This document shows, one piece after another, positions 11,446 through 22,326 of a DNA stretch of 64,000 nt. The stretch covers positions 377,501 through 441,500 of the forward strand of contig JAYKKM010000118.1 of NCBI GenBank assembly GCA_035772405.1, in the 5' to 3' direction. Origin of the DNA: Chrysogorgia sp. JL179-B06. Its lineage: Eukaryota; Cnidaria; Anthozoa; Scleralcyonacea; Chrysogorgiidae. A program made the position numbers and the translations under genes. The notes beneath the pieces are model-generated. The model was given only the letters and a program-made list of their open reading frames with translations, ran no database searches and was not told the origin of the DNA. Numbering within the stretch: position 1 is the first letter of the stretch; every line of letters starts with the position of its first letter.

Positions 11446-12387
11446 TCATTCATTATCTTCTCTAAAACCAGTAAATTCTTCTTTTCCTACTTTAAATGTA
11501 CTCCTTATTGAATGATATGTACAAGCAGGCAGAGGTATTCTTTTATTCCCAAGATATCCGTGGATTAAATACGTAAATTCGCGGTACGCAACGAGACGCA
11601 AGAATCTGTTTGAAAATAAGAAAGACGCCTGTAAGGAACAATCTGGACCCAATCCGAGATGACAAAACACCGTACAACACAATGTCATGTTCACATAATA
11701 TATTCTATACTGTACTTACTCTGTTTCCGTTCCGGTCTGTTTATACTTTCTTTGGTCTCTTGTCTTGTGCTTCCTAGCAGCTTGTCGTAAGGACCATTTC
11801 TCAAGACAAACTACTGCGAAGCCTGGATGTAATGTTACGCACGGTGGTACTTCGCTGACATCTTGTAGAACTAAAGTATCATTAAGGGCTTCCATACAGC
11901 CATCAATTTCAGTACAACAGTAACACTCCTTGGTACATTGAAGGAGTTCGATTCGACAATGACCACATTTGCACCTGAGAGGAAAAATGTAATCGGTATT
12001 TAATACATACAGAAACTAAATCACAAACGATTGTCAATTGATAGATCACGCTTCTGGTTTGTATATACATAAAATACATTGTACAAAACAGTACTTCTAA
12101 TACAATTCTTACCAGGCTTCGACGGGTTCACTGCCTTCTAATCGTCGGGAAAATTCTCTTTCTCTTTCTTCGTTTACTACCATTTGCTTGTTATATTCTA
12201 CCAACCAACCTTCGTCAGCTAGTGGTTCGTCTGCGTACGGAACATTTGCACGAGTATTATCTATATTGTCGTCCGACAAGTTTTCCACTCCTGAAGCTCC
12301 TTCTTCGACTTCGAAAACATTTCCGGTGAAAAAGTTGTACTCCGAGTCGTTTTGACTATTTTCCGAGTCGGAACTGGAAGATGACAT
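11446..12387 (-). CDS. P2X7 ballast-domain-like zinc protein (transposon-borne)
   Basis: Exons on the minus strand: 12387-12113, 11974-11720 and 11605-11446, in phase, about 229 aa. The first exon is acidic and Ser/Asp/Glu-rich (starts MSSSSSDSENS). The rest matches the cytoplasmic C-terminal 'ballast' of vertebrate P2X7 receptors: WCKCGHC, ECYCC, GCM, then CVTLHPGFAVVCLEKW, then RFLRLVAYREFTYLIHGYLG and PLPACTYHSIRSTF near the end. In P2X7 that domain coordinates zinc and binds guanine nucleotide. No transmembrane segment or ATP-gated channel domain is present, so this is a stand-alone ballast protein rather than a receptor. The gene runs tail to tail with the transposase (29 bp between stops) inside the same terminal repeats, so it is cargo or a second functional component. 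Its role in transposition is unknown. Confidence 0.85.
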
Positions 12388-12466
12388 CCTATTTACATCA
12401 TAAATCGCAGGTTACACCACAAGAAAAATCTAAAACCATGTTTTGATTGTTGATGGATAGTGTCGA

Positions 12467-12486
12467 CGTTCCGTAAATGACGTCAC
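12467..12486. promoter_or_regulatory. Right copy of 20-bp internal inverted repeat with TGACGTCA
   Basis: Perfect inverted copy of 7363-7382, about 80 bp upstream of the ballast-protein ATG on the minus strand. Confidence 0.5.
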
Positions 12487-12660
12487 AGACCCAGTCCCCC
12501 TCGATACGCGACTTTTTCAAATATTGAGCGCTTTTCCAACAACTTTGGCCGTTAATAACTCGTTCAAAAATAATTTGATCGGCGTAGTTTTTCCGGAATT
12601 AAAATAAGTACGTTACGTACTTTCTTTACTGGTGTTATAAATTTTTGGGTCATAGGCACT

Positions 12661-14255
12661 ACAGTACCTCATGACAAAGGGCCTTTGCTCGAAAGTTAGA
12701 TCTGTCATATAATAGTTTGAAGAAGGACACATCGTTCGAAACGTCGTCTATGAATATACGTATTAAGTACTCTTTATACTTAAGTATTTTTTATTTTCAA
12801 GTTCTATTATTACTCCTTGTCATATTACATCCAGTTCTTTTGAAAACTTAGCAGCTTTCATATCTATTCTATATATAATAGTATATACACACATTTCGGC
12901 AGTACCCAACCCTTTAGAGTTTTCAATACATCCATACATATGTACATACATATGCATGCTACTATCAACCACAGGTTTATTCTGTCACTCCAAGTATCCC
13001 ATTTCCGTATGTGTTATAGAGCCCTAGTTAAAAGTAATATTTGTAAATAATGAGCTTTAACATTTTCACCTGTGACCGTTAATTAATAGGAAATACGATG
13101 ATAACAGCCGTACTGTATGTCATTATATGCTCGTCTTCTCTTCTTTTGAGATAACACTGATCTTAAGCTCGTCTTTTACTGCACTTTTCTATCGACCGAC
13201 TCATTCTGTAATTACCTCTTTTTTGTTTCATAGGCCATACCTGAACTCACGGGAAAAATCTAAAAATAAATCAATCATGGCGGCTCATTCCTACCACTGC
13301 CGAGGAGGAAACATTATTTCACGGGAACACTCTCGATTTTTATCTTTGTAAATTATTGTACTGGTAAGCTCCATTGGTGAAGCTAATTATTTCAATAACT
13401 CCAAGCAACATGGATGATCTGTGATGAATGTCGGGCCGTTTTAACAGTTTCCCTTGATATGGCCCGTCGAGTTAAAAAAAAACAATTTCAATATTCTTCT
13501 GTTTACTCGACCTTTCAAGATGAAGCCGCAATCTATCTTATATATTGAGTGTATTCAGCGAGTTATGATTAGTATGAGCTTTTATTAACTACATATATCT
13601 CGCGTTTAAACAGACAATCAATCATAAGGTTTGTTATAGAAGACTTGACGCCAACCTTGTGTTCTTTGCGAAACCTTCGGCAAATAATGCCGGATGGTTG
13701 TCACACTTCTTTTCTGCCATCTGTGGCATTTTATGGGTTTTATTTAATTTTTAATTTCCCATATTATGATCAAAGCCACAACGTGCTGTACTCTCTATTA
13801 ACTTCGCATACCAGACGCTGAAATTAGTCTTGTGCTTTTTTATTAATCGAAAATGAGACACCTCGCCTAGCTCGGCCATTTTGGGAATGAAATGAAATAT
13901 TTTTATGGCGAGAATTTGATCTCTTGATGACGTCTTCGAACCAGTGGAACTTTTCGTGTGGCTTTTCTTTCATTGCCGATGAAAACTTCGCTTAATCTTT
14001 TTTTTTTAAATGCGGCACTGACGTTAATCGGAAAAGGGATTTGCTATAACCGTGAACTGGTTTGATTTGTTTTCCATGCAACTCGACAAATATAGGACCA
14101 GCTGTCAAGAATCGCAATTCATTAAAATTTCTTAGACTTATGGAGTTTAACAGTTAATTTTTTTAAGAAATCACCTGTAATGAATTGAGCTAACGTCACT
14201 TCTTAGTCTGCTTTGGAAAATAAATTAAAAGTGCGCATCAATCATAGTGTTCACG
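12661..14255. other. Intergenic, decayed repeats, then upstream region of TMEM26
   Basis: At 12665-12755 there are two adjacent degraded hammerhead-like strings (ATGACAAAGGGC...GCTCGAAAG and TTGAAGAAGG...TTCGAAACG). The remainder is unique AT-rich sequence with no supported gene; short frames at 13127-13351 match nothing I recognise. The TMEM26 promoter and 5' UTR should lie near 14100-14255, but no clear motif was seen. Confidence 0.5.
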
Positions 14256-17200
14256 ATGGCGCTTTCGGTGTTCGTCAAGTCCGTGTTGGCTCGCGTTGTT
14301 TTATTTGGGCATTCCTTATTCACCATATCGATCGTGGTCGACATTAAAGACAACAACTATTATTGGTGGTTCGCTTCCATCCTCTTTCTTCTTCTCATTG
14401 AATCTTTTGTGACTATTTACTTAAGAAAATGCAAGGAATATAAATGGTAAGTTTCTCTTTAAGTTATCAAGCCCAATAAAGGCAAAGATATTCACGAAAT
14501 CTTCACACTCATTGTGTGACATATATATATATATAGATAGAATACTCTATAGCGTTTTTTGTCTAAATCTTAACTGAATGTTTATTTATTGACTACAAAA
14601 CCTACAAAACGTCAAATACTGCAGTAGTGGCGCTGTCTGTTTCGATGGCGCTGCATGGGAACAATTCAGACATCTTTAGGCACATCTACACGATAATGCA
14701 ACACTACTAAGAGACACGCACTGAACGAGGCGCGACATCTCTACCTCGCATGCAGCGCGGCTAGCCAAAAATTGATCAAGTGGTTTTGTTATAGAGTGTA
14801 CTCATTAGACGAGACGCGACCAATTTTTACCAGGCGATTCTAAAATGTTCGCTTTCAGAGCGCTTCGCGAAGGTATTTGCAAGGTTTTGACCAACGCAGT
14901 CAAACAGCATCTTGGAACTCATCGACTCCTGTGAATGAAATGGCGGCTTCGCCAACAACGGACGGCTTATTTTGTTGGTTGCGAATTTCAGGGAGCTTCA
15001 CGACAAAATGCTTATATTATTAGAGACGTACAGCTTAAAGAACATTCGTAGTTTTTGTACTTTTTTGTAATTCATAGTTTGGTTGCGGGAGCGAGGTCCA
15101 GAGGCGTAGGAACGAATTTAAAGTTGGGGGCTGAAGTCGGCAAGCAGGTAATCGGGGGGTACGGGGTCCTCCCCCGGAAAATTTTGAAATCTAGAAGCTC
15201 GGAAAGACAATTTGCAGCAATTTGAGCAAACTTTTTTTATCTAATTCAGCAGCGAGCATAGTTCAAATGAATCCAAGAGTTGCCTGCTGCATCTTACGGG
15301 ATTTGCTATAACCCGGGCGATGATCGAGGATGAGCATGAAATCTTGTTGGTCAGCAGTCACATTAACTGGATAACATCAAGGGAATCGAGGTGGGAGGGT
15401 TAGGAAGACACTTAAGGCGGGGGGTTAGGGTTAGGGTTAGAAAACTCATTAGGTGGGGGGTTAGGGTTAGGATCTAAGTTGTTTTGGGGTTAGCGGTTAT
15501 TTTATGGTTAAGTGACAAAATTCTGACGATTATATACCTGGATTCCCTTGATGCTATCGACGAAGCTGTGGCGTAGCCAAGGGGGGGCTGCCCCCAATCA
15601 TCTTCAAGACAGCCCCTGTGAAAAGCCCAAATCCGAGGAGAAAATATTTGGGGGGGGGGGTACGAAATGATCGCTGGATCCTCCCAACATTCCTGTGAGT
15701 GCTTTAATAGATGACAATATATATAATTGGGGTCTTACTAACTGCAAGTAATAATTTACATTACAAGCGTATTATTTCAATCACTCGAAAGTCAAGCCCA
15801 CCTTTTTTATTTTTGAGTACATATATGTGTTAATATTAAAGTCGTAAGATCAACATGTGTTTTTACAAATGTAACTTTTCTATATACACAAAGATATATT
15901 AGCTAAACTTTCTTGTGAAACCATAAAAATATCTTTTTATGTGTACTACTTGTTATGCTCTAAATTCATTTAACTCGAGCCCACAAAACGCAGGAAATCA
16001 CATCGCAGAGGCCCCAGAATTCAAAAAAATTCCGGACCAACCCCCCCGCCCCCCTAGGTACCGCGCGCCTTCGGCGCTCGGCCCCTCCAATGTATAGACC
16101 CTGGCTACGCCACGCGACGAAGGTGCGATAAACATCTAAGGGGTCCGGGGGCTCACGCTCCCCGAAAATATTTTGATTTTCTAAGGCTCTGAAACGCTAT
16201 TTCCTGCATTTTGGGAGAAGCAGTGGAACGAAAATATAAGCCCATAATATTATGTGTTCAGCGGCATTTAAAACACAGCGGCAAGTACTTCATCTTGGAA
16301 TGATATATTGGACCCGCGTTAGATTAGTTATTACAAAAATACCAATTGATTTGAACCGATGGCGCTTGTGGAAACGCCCAAAGTAAAAAAAAACCAGAAG
16401 TTTAAAAATAAATTTGGTAAATAAAGGCGGAGAATGGTAAGGTCGTGCAAAAAAGTGTAGCGGCCAAATCCGCTACTGCCGCTACAGTTCCTACGCACCT
16501 GCTATGAGCTCATATACGTCTCGGCGAATAATACATATGTTAATCTAGCTGTATATAATTAGCACATGCATAAATTACTAATCGTCACAAATGAAGCACT
16601 CTAGTTTCATAATCCTAAATGTGTACTGGTTTGTTCTTCAGGATCTGTCCCGGTCTGCTGTGTCACTTGGTCACAGTGGTGCCTTGCACCTGTATATTGG
16701 AATATACTTTACTGGAGAAACGGAAGCAATTCAAGGAGACTGGGGTGAGGGTCGATTTTGAAGCTTTTTAGTTCTGCGCTAAGTATTATATTCATTAGCC
16801 TCATCCGCACCCGCCCGCAACCCCACTCACGCGCCTGAGAGAGATGCCTGCAGAGCAAGCTATATATTCATCCGATGCTCTCTATGTGTTTTGAGTAACC
16901 ACTTTTAAAATTGTAGGAAACCTCAAGGCCTTCGAGTGAGGTCTGGTACGAGAACATTACCGACATCATGGAACAGACGATTTTGTTGGTAATGATCCTT
17001 GGCCGGTGGTTAATGCCGAAGGGGAAGTTATCCCGGGATGAATTATCCCAGTTACTTCTGATCAATATGGCATCTGCTGCAGACATCATTGAATTTTTTG
17101 ACATCATAAACATTAAAGCAATCAGCTACGATGGGAAAATGATCACCTATGTTCTTGTATTGTGGTCTTGGAGCTTGATGCAGTTTCCCTTAAACACTGC

Positions 17201-17726
17201 GGTGGCGTTCGACAAACTCATCTCCGGTGATGAGCCGAAGCCAAAACGATCACCGACGATCACACGCTTGTCATCATTACCCGCTTACATCGTGAAACGA
17301 ATGTCTTTGAATATCTATGACCTTGAGACACCAGAGGAAACACTAAAGCCAGCCCTGGGAGAGTTTGCAAGTATTATGGTCGGTCTGATGTTACAAGATG
17401 CACCTTATCTTACCATGAGATTGTTCATCATTTCATATTATAAAACATTTGGTTATATGATTGTATTTCTCACCGTCAAAAACAGTCTGTTTCTTATCCT
17501 CGAGGTGTACCGACTGTGTGTTTTATTTTGTCATTGCAAAGACAGTGCTGAACATGACCCTTCACCAGACAGTCGTGTCAGCATCCAATCACGATTCAGG
17601 AATATTCAAATTGCAATCCCACATTCGTTTTTCAATGCAAAAATATTACCGAAACATGATTCTGAAGGTGCAGAATGCGATGGTACGTTGGAGAAACATA
17701 AAGACATGGACCTCGAGAAAGATTAA
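14256..17726 (+). CDS. TMEM26: Transmembrane protein 26 homologue (complete, three exons)
   Basis: Exons 14256-14446, 16642-16744 and 16917-17726 join in phase to give 367 aa, essentially the length of vertebrate TMEM26. The protein is a multi-pass membrane protein of poorly known function. It has hydrophobic helices at the N-terminus (ARVVLFGHSLFTISIVV and WFASILFLLLIE), a second exon with ICPGLLCHLVTVVPC, and a third exon with the family block MEQTILLVMILGRWLMPKG followed by LSRDELSQLLLINMASAADI, VLVLWSWSLMQFPLN, LMLQDAPYLTMRL and VFLTVKNSLFLILEVYRL. The hydrophilic C-tail is not conserved. An in-frame GTG-initiated extension upstream is unlikely; the ATG at 14256 fits the family start. The 2.2-kb first intron contains a hAT insertion and telomere-like repeats. 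Confidence 0.93.
15395..15500. repeat. Short telomere-like GGGTTAGGGTTAGG repeats
   Basis: Clusters of GGTTAGG with the phrase 'GGAAGACACTTAAGGCGGGG' lie in TMEM26 intron 1. The same phrase recurs at 37495-37555 inside a fold-back element, so these are part of a dispersed repeat, not a telomere relic. Confidence 0.6.
15566..16114. mobile_element. Non-autonomous hAT-type element (GTGGCGTAGCC family)
   Basis: Inverted ends GTGGCGTAGCCA (15568-15579) and TGGCTACGCCAC (16102-16113). The 8-mer CGACGAAG occurs immediately outside both ends (15558-15565 and 16115-16122), the target-duplication length of hAT. The interior is non-coding with G-rich and C-rich arms. Related ends (CAGTGGCGTAGC) bound the element at 37028-38689. 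Confidence 0.75.
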
Positions 17727-18414
17727 GGGGCTACTGTGCTTTCTGACCGTGCGAGAGCTGGGCAGGGTTTGTATCTTGGAGGCCAAATAACTCGATTTTG
17801 ACTTCTTTAAGACTTTATTTTTTTGTTAGTCTCGAAAAATATATTTGGCCTTTTGGCTCCTTTTTGGCCTCTCCGACAATTGACAACAATTTCTCGAAAG
17901 TTTTATCGATTTTTTGTAAAAACATTAATTGTATGGAGGTTGATTGTATTTGCAATGTAAATGTTATTGTCAGAGGATAACCTGGTTGTATTTCTAGCCA
18001 ATGGCAGGGTTCATGAAATTCAGCCAATTGTAAAGCTGATAAACTAACCAATATTATAATTCAGCATAGTACTTCGTTAACAAATGTTTGTATCTGCTTG
18101 GATTTTGTGCCCTTTTCTCCGACATAACGGTGCGATTTGGCTGGCTTCTTTTCAACAAAAAGTTTGGCCTAATTTGCAAACAATATTTGATTCTGAGCAT
18201 GCGCCGGAGTCTACCAACCTTGGAACTGGGTTCGGGAAATATTATGGCAATAATATAAACGCAAATATATTGCGTTTCCTTCGGTGAATTGTTTTGAAAA
18301 GTTACACACTTCAAGATGAAGCTTATACCTTTTTAATTCTATCAGACAAGTTTTGCTTAATGTCAAAAGACATTAAATTTGGTGATATTGACAAAACCAT
18401 CTGAACAACCCTAT
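17727..18414. other. Intergenic, no gene seen
   Basis: Sequence downstream of the TMEM26 stop. Frames here are short and unlike known proteins. It ends in an ATA/ATT-rich tail that marks the 3' end of the retroelement on the minus strand. Confidence 0.5.
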
Positions 18415-19638
18415 TATAATAATAATAATAATATCATTTATTTAATCACGATAATTACAACACTACAGCTGACGCTAATGGGGTCGTGAATCTATAGTTC
18501 TAGTATGAAATATATAAGGATGTATAAAAAAATGTATATAAAACGATTTAGAGTCTAAGTTCTAAAGTGAGTCTATAGTTCTAGTATAAAATATATAAGA
18601 ATGTATAGAAATGTATATGAAACGATTTAGAGTCAAGACTAAGATGATATTAATAGTATATGAAGTCGCAGTTGTGTTTCCGATTAGGCATAATTGGAAT
18701 GTGGTCTAAATGGTTCTTAACATGTTTTTTGAACAAATTATGTCTCTTTTCTTGTATTGATTCGTCCAGGTAGTTCCATATAACAGCGCCTCTGTACGCG
18801 ACTGATCTTCGCATGGTCTTCGTTCTCGGTCGTGGAATAACTAACGCATTACGACCTCTTAAGGCGTACACTGTGTCCCTCTTAATAAATAATTCGTTGA
18901 GCTTAGATTCAGCGCGACCCGTTTCATCGATAAGTTCAGGGTGTAGCGACTTGTGAACAAGGGTTGCTATTTTATACTTGTAAACTCAGGCCATAGATTT
19001 CCAATTAACCTTGTTTAGAACTTCGGAACTTGGCGTGTTCCAATCTAACTTGAAGATGATTTTAGCTGCTCGTAGTCGTATATGCATTTTCTCCAAGTCC
19101 TGGAAGGCCGTTTTATTACAACTTCCCCAAGCCACAATCCCGTATGTTATAGATGGTAGAATCACCTTGAAGTAAAACTGCTCCCGTACCACCGTCGGCA
19201 GGAAATGGAGAGATTTCAATAAGTTCAATTTTCTAGAGAAACTTTTTATCACTCCCTTCAAGTGCGCTGACCAATTCAATTTGTCATCCATCACAACGCC
19301 CAAGCATCTTGTTGAATTCACCAATTTCACCGTATTACCATTTATGGTCAATTGTGGCATAGGTCCCACGAATTGTGTATTCGAGATGATCATCGCTTCG
19401 CATTTGGTAGGGTGTACTGTCATCCCGTTGGTGTTGCACCACTCAGCACACAGATTCAGCGCATGGTTTAGGGACACGATTGTCGAATCGTTGGAATCAG
19501 AGATGCAGTATAGCGTGGTGTCGTCGGCGTACATCTCAATTGTTGTGTCCTCTAAATTGCAAGTAGCGTCTGGAAAGTCGTTAGTATAGAGGGTAAACAA
19601 TAACGGTCCGAGTACCGCACCTAGCGTGGTATTAGTTA
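18415..19638 (-). pseudogene. 5'-truncated non-LTR retrotransposon (reverse transcriptase)
   Basis: The minus strand starts with LGAVLGPLLFTLYTNDFP and the catalytic box MYADDTTLY, then continues with NGMTVHPTKCEAMII, STRCLGVVMDDKLNW, ILPSITYGIVAWGSC and, after an in-frame TGA at 18986-18988, resumes in the same frame with KIATLVHKSLHPELIDE and RRSVAYRGAVIWNYL to about 18653. This is the palm, thumb and C-terminal region of a CR1/jockey-like polymerase lacking its 5' half. The 3' UTR contains a tandem duplication (about 18493-18633, built on CTATAGTTCTAGTAT) and ends in a TAATAATAA tail. The single stop and truncation make it inactive. Confidence 0.8.
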
Positions 19639-19680
19639 TTAGCTTGATGACGATGATCAGTCATTAGCTTGATGACGATG

Positions 19681-21293
19681 CAGGGACGCGTGACAGTGAC
19701 CAACTTTTTGTAGTTTTTTGGCCAACTTTGTGGCACGATAATACGATTTTTGTGTCACACCTTAAAGAGCGAGTCTTTGTGTCAGGGTAATGCATTGCGC
19801 GCTTGTGTTTTTCTCGCCGACTATTTTGTGGGACGTCGAATTCAAATCGTGATCCGAATCCGTCGATATCTTTGGCCGATAAATGCGCCAAGGGAGGGGA
19901 ATGGGGCGAGGCGAAAAATTAAGAGAAGCCCCTGCTGTCCCCTCTTCGTCAATCAATCCCTTCACAATCCCTATACTTCCCTGCAATCCCAACGAAAACA
20001 TTGCTCGCACAGCCTTGGAAGCGATTTGACTCGGATAAAAGAAGCCACAGAGTTGCCTGCGGAGGAGGCTACGCACCCCCCTACCCGTGGAATACCGGGG
20101 CATTAGACCAAGGCGTGTGCTAAATTGATCTAATTCCCCGCTATACGTGGTTCGAATGCTGAGTCAGCTAAGATTTGGAATTATATGTTGTCGCCAACAG
20201 GCAATTTGTTTTTAACATCTAGCTATTTGTGTTGTTTGCATTGTAAACCATCTAATACGTTTTATTAAAAATATGTGTCTATAGTATTGGAACAGTTAAA
20301 AAATGATATGTATTTTTATAATGTTAGTACTGGATCTTTTTAATATTTACGGTTTTTCTACATGAATTATTTATAGTATTGCGTGCGATTATTAAAATCC
20401 ATGGTATTGTGCTTCAGGTGCTACTTCAGTACAGAGATCACAAAAAAACGTACAAGTTATTGTTTGAATTATTTCTGATGGTTCTCGTTTATATGGCCCT
20501 GGGGCATTAATTGTGTTCAGATGCGTGAAAATGCCAAGTCTTCCAACGTTGCACTTCGAAAACAAATCCCCGGTGATGCCCCGCCAATAGTCCCAGGTCG
20601 TAATGACATATGTAGCTACTGTTGTCTAAAGCCCCCGGTACCGTGGCGTAAAAGATGGTCTAATCCACCTATAAATCCCGGGTATGGGGGTGCGGGGCTT
20701 CCACTGACTAGTGCATTACAATGTCAGACATAGTTTGACGCTACTCTGGCTTTAACAAGATTTTGACCGTAACTTGACCCAAAGATTCGGCACTCCATCT
20801 AGTGTGGTTCATCAGGAGTGATCGTTGTAAAGTTAGGCTCCCTATTTATACCCTCATAGAACCGATGATGACGTTATCTATTAACAAGATGCAAATAAGC
20901 TTCTGGTATAAACCACCGTCATCGTGATTCAATGAGGCGTGGGCGCTATTGATATACCAAGCCTCCAGACAACGTCTCTGATGGTACCGTGGATTAGTGG
21001 TAATAACTTTGGAATTTTCCCACGCAATCTCATGGAGGTTACGCACGCGTGCTCCGACAAAGCAGAATTTTCCTTTTTTGAAAAGAAAACAGCCTTTTGG
21101 TGTTCCGTTTACTCCTGATCAATGCACGCATTGCACGCTCGGTAAATATTCACCCGTAATCACCTCGACTTTTGTGACTAATTGTTAAATATATAAATTT
21201 AATACAATTTCTCGTTTTGACCAAAACTTAATATTTAAAATTAGTGGGGGGTGTTACACCCCCCATACCCCCCGCCCGGTCGCCACGTCCCTG
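19681..21293. mobile_element. hAT-type non-autonomous element with perfect 8-bp duplication
   Basis: Ends are CAGGGACG (19681) and CGTCCCTG (ending 21293). The flanks 19673-19680 and 21294-21301 are both TGACGATG, an exact 8-bp target-site duplication. The 1.6-kb interior has no recognisable transposase; short frames at 19750-20106 and 20521-20733 match nothing known. It inserted just beyond the truncated 5' end of the retroelement at 18415-19638. Confidence 0.85.
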
Positions 21294-21301
21294 TGACGAT
21301 G

Positions 21302-21805
21302 TAGCCACAAATTTGACAAGTAAATTAGTGGTAGACATGAACGAGTCAATTCTCCACAAACACATGCATCCTTTTCAGTCGTTTAATTATTATTTCATGA
21401 TGCGTTAAGTAAAGCAGTAAATACATGATGATGGAAAGAAGGCAGCTTATTTTTATATCCTGTTTCGATATTCATTTTATATACAAAAATAATTTATTTA
21501 TTCCTAAATATGTTGTCCCATAACTCAGTTGAAACAACAAAAAAAGAAATTCTGCTTGCTACATGATTGCAGAAAGTGAGCAAATTCATAATTATGTGCA
21601 AAACATCTGAGTTTGTTGTCAAGATATACTAACTGAGGGGATTTAATGATAGCGAAAATGCCATCAGTTTTAACCCCGATTAAAGCCAAAATTAAATCGT
21701 TTACACGGTAATTAATATACAACTTCAACAGTGCTTTTTGAATGTCTCAGTTTGTCCTATCCAACTCAACGTTTATAATTAATTCCACGAATAATAAATA
21801 AGTTC
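21302..21805. other. Intergenic, nothing recognised
   Basis: AT-rich unique sequence between a hAT insertion and a TTAA-flanked MITE. No supported frame or structured repeat. Confidence 0.4.
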
Positions 21806-21809
21806 TTAA

Positions 21810-22300
21810 AGGGGTACTCCAGCCAAAATTCAAATGTTATTCATATGGAAGATCATACTGACTTTAGTTTATTTCCAAAGTTTCAGTATTCCTATCACAC
21901 AAGAAGATATGGCTAGTTGAAGTTGAAAATTTGAGGATTTTGACGCCATATTGGTTTTGAAAATATGACGTCATTGCGTGATTCTTTATCAGCAGTGTTT
22001 TGATGGCGATCACATAGTGATAGCTCTTGTGAATACTCTTTGGAAGAAAATTAGTCGAAATAAACTATTTAGTTCCTCATGCAGGAAAATAGAGGAGCTT
22101 CTTAGGCATAATACGAGATAGAATCACTCAATGACGTCATATTTTCAAAACCAATATGGCGTCAAAATCCTCAAATGTTCAACTTCAACTAGCCATATCT
22201 TCTTAACTAAATGGATAGGAGTGTTGAAACGTTGGAAGTAAACTAAAGTCAGTAAGATCTTTCATATGAACTGCATTTGTATTTTGACAGGAGTATCTCT
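21810..22300. mobile_element. TTAA-flanked palindromic MITE
   Basis: Both ends abut TTAA (21806-21809 and 22301-22304). Termini are AGGGGTACTCC and the complement of AGAGATACTCC. Nearly the whole element is an inverted repeat: the left arm with 'GATATGGCTAGTTGAA', 'GACGCCATATTGGTT' and 'AATATGACGTCATTG' recurs inverted on the right. TTAA duplication points to Kolobok or piggyBac mobilisation. It ends 26 bp from the stop codon of the GRDP-like gene on the minus strand, so it may contribute to that transcript's 3' UTR. Confidence 0.8.
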
Positions 22301-22326
22301 TTAATTCTCTAAATTTCTAGGGTTTT

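Larger units (their letters stand above)
7180..12660. mobile_element. Two-gene THAP/Kolobok-like DNA transposon
   Basis: The outer ends are short inverted repeats: AGTGCCCATGACCC at 7180-7193 and the complement of AGTGCCTATGACCC at 12647-12660. A second, perfect 20-bp inverted pair lies inside at 7363-7382 and 12467-12486. Between them sit a complete spliced THAP transposase on the plus strand and a complete spliced P2X7-ballast-like gene on the minus strand, tail to tail. A TTAA tetranucleotide abuts the left end (7176-7179), as expected for Kolobok or piggyBac insertions, but the right flank is ACAG, so the target duplication is not confirmed. The family name rests on THAP plus the DGRxDS, SDRH and EGFH motifs and is provisional. 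The element looks intact: no stops or frameshifts in either gene. Confidence 0.8.

Noticed and set aside
14247..14255. GTG-initiated N-terminal extension of TMEM26
   Set aside because: The ATG at 14256 matches the family N-terminus; GTG starts are not expected in animal nuclear genes.
15395..15500. Interstitial telomere or chromosome-fusion scar
   Set aside because: Only a few TTAGGG units, embedded in a phrase repeated in a MITE elsewhere.
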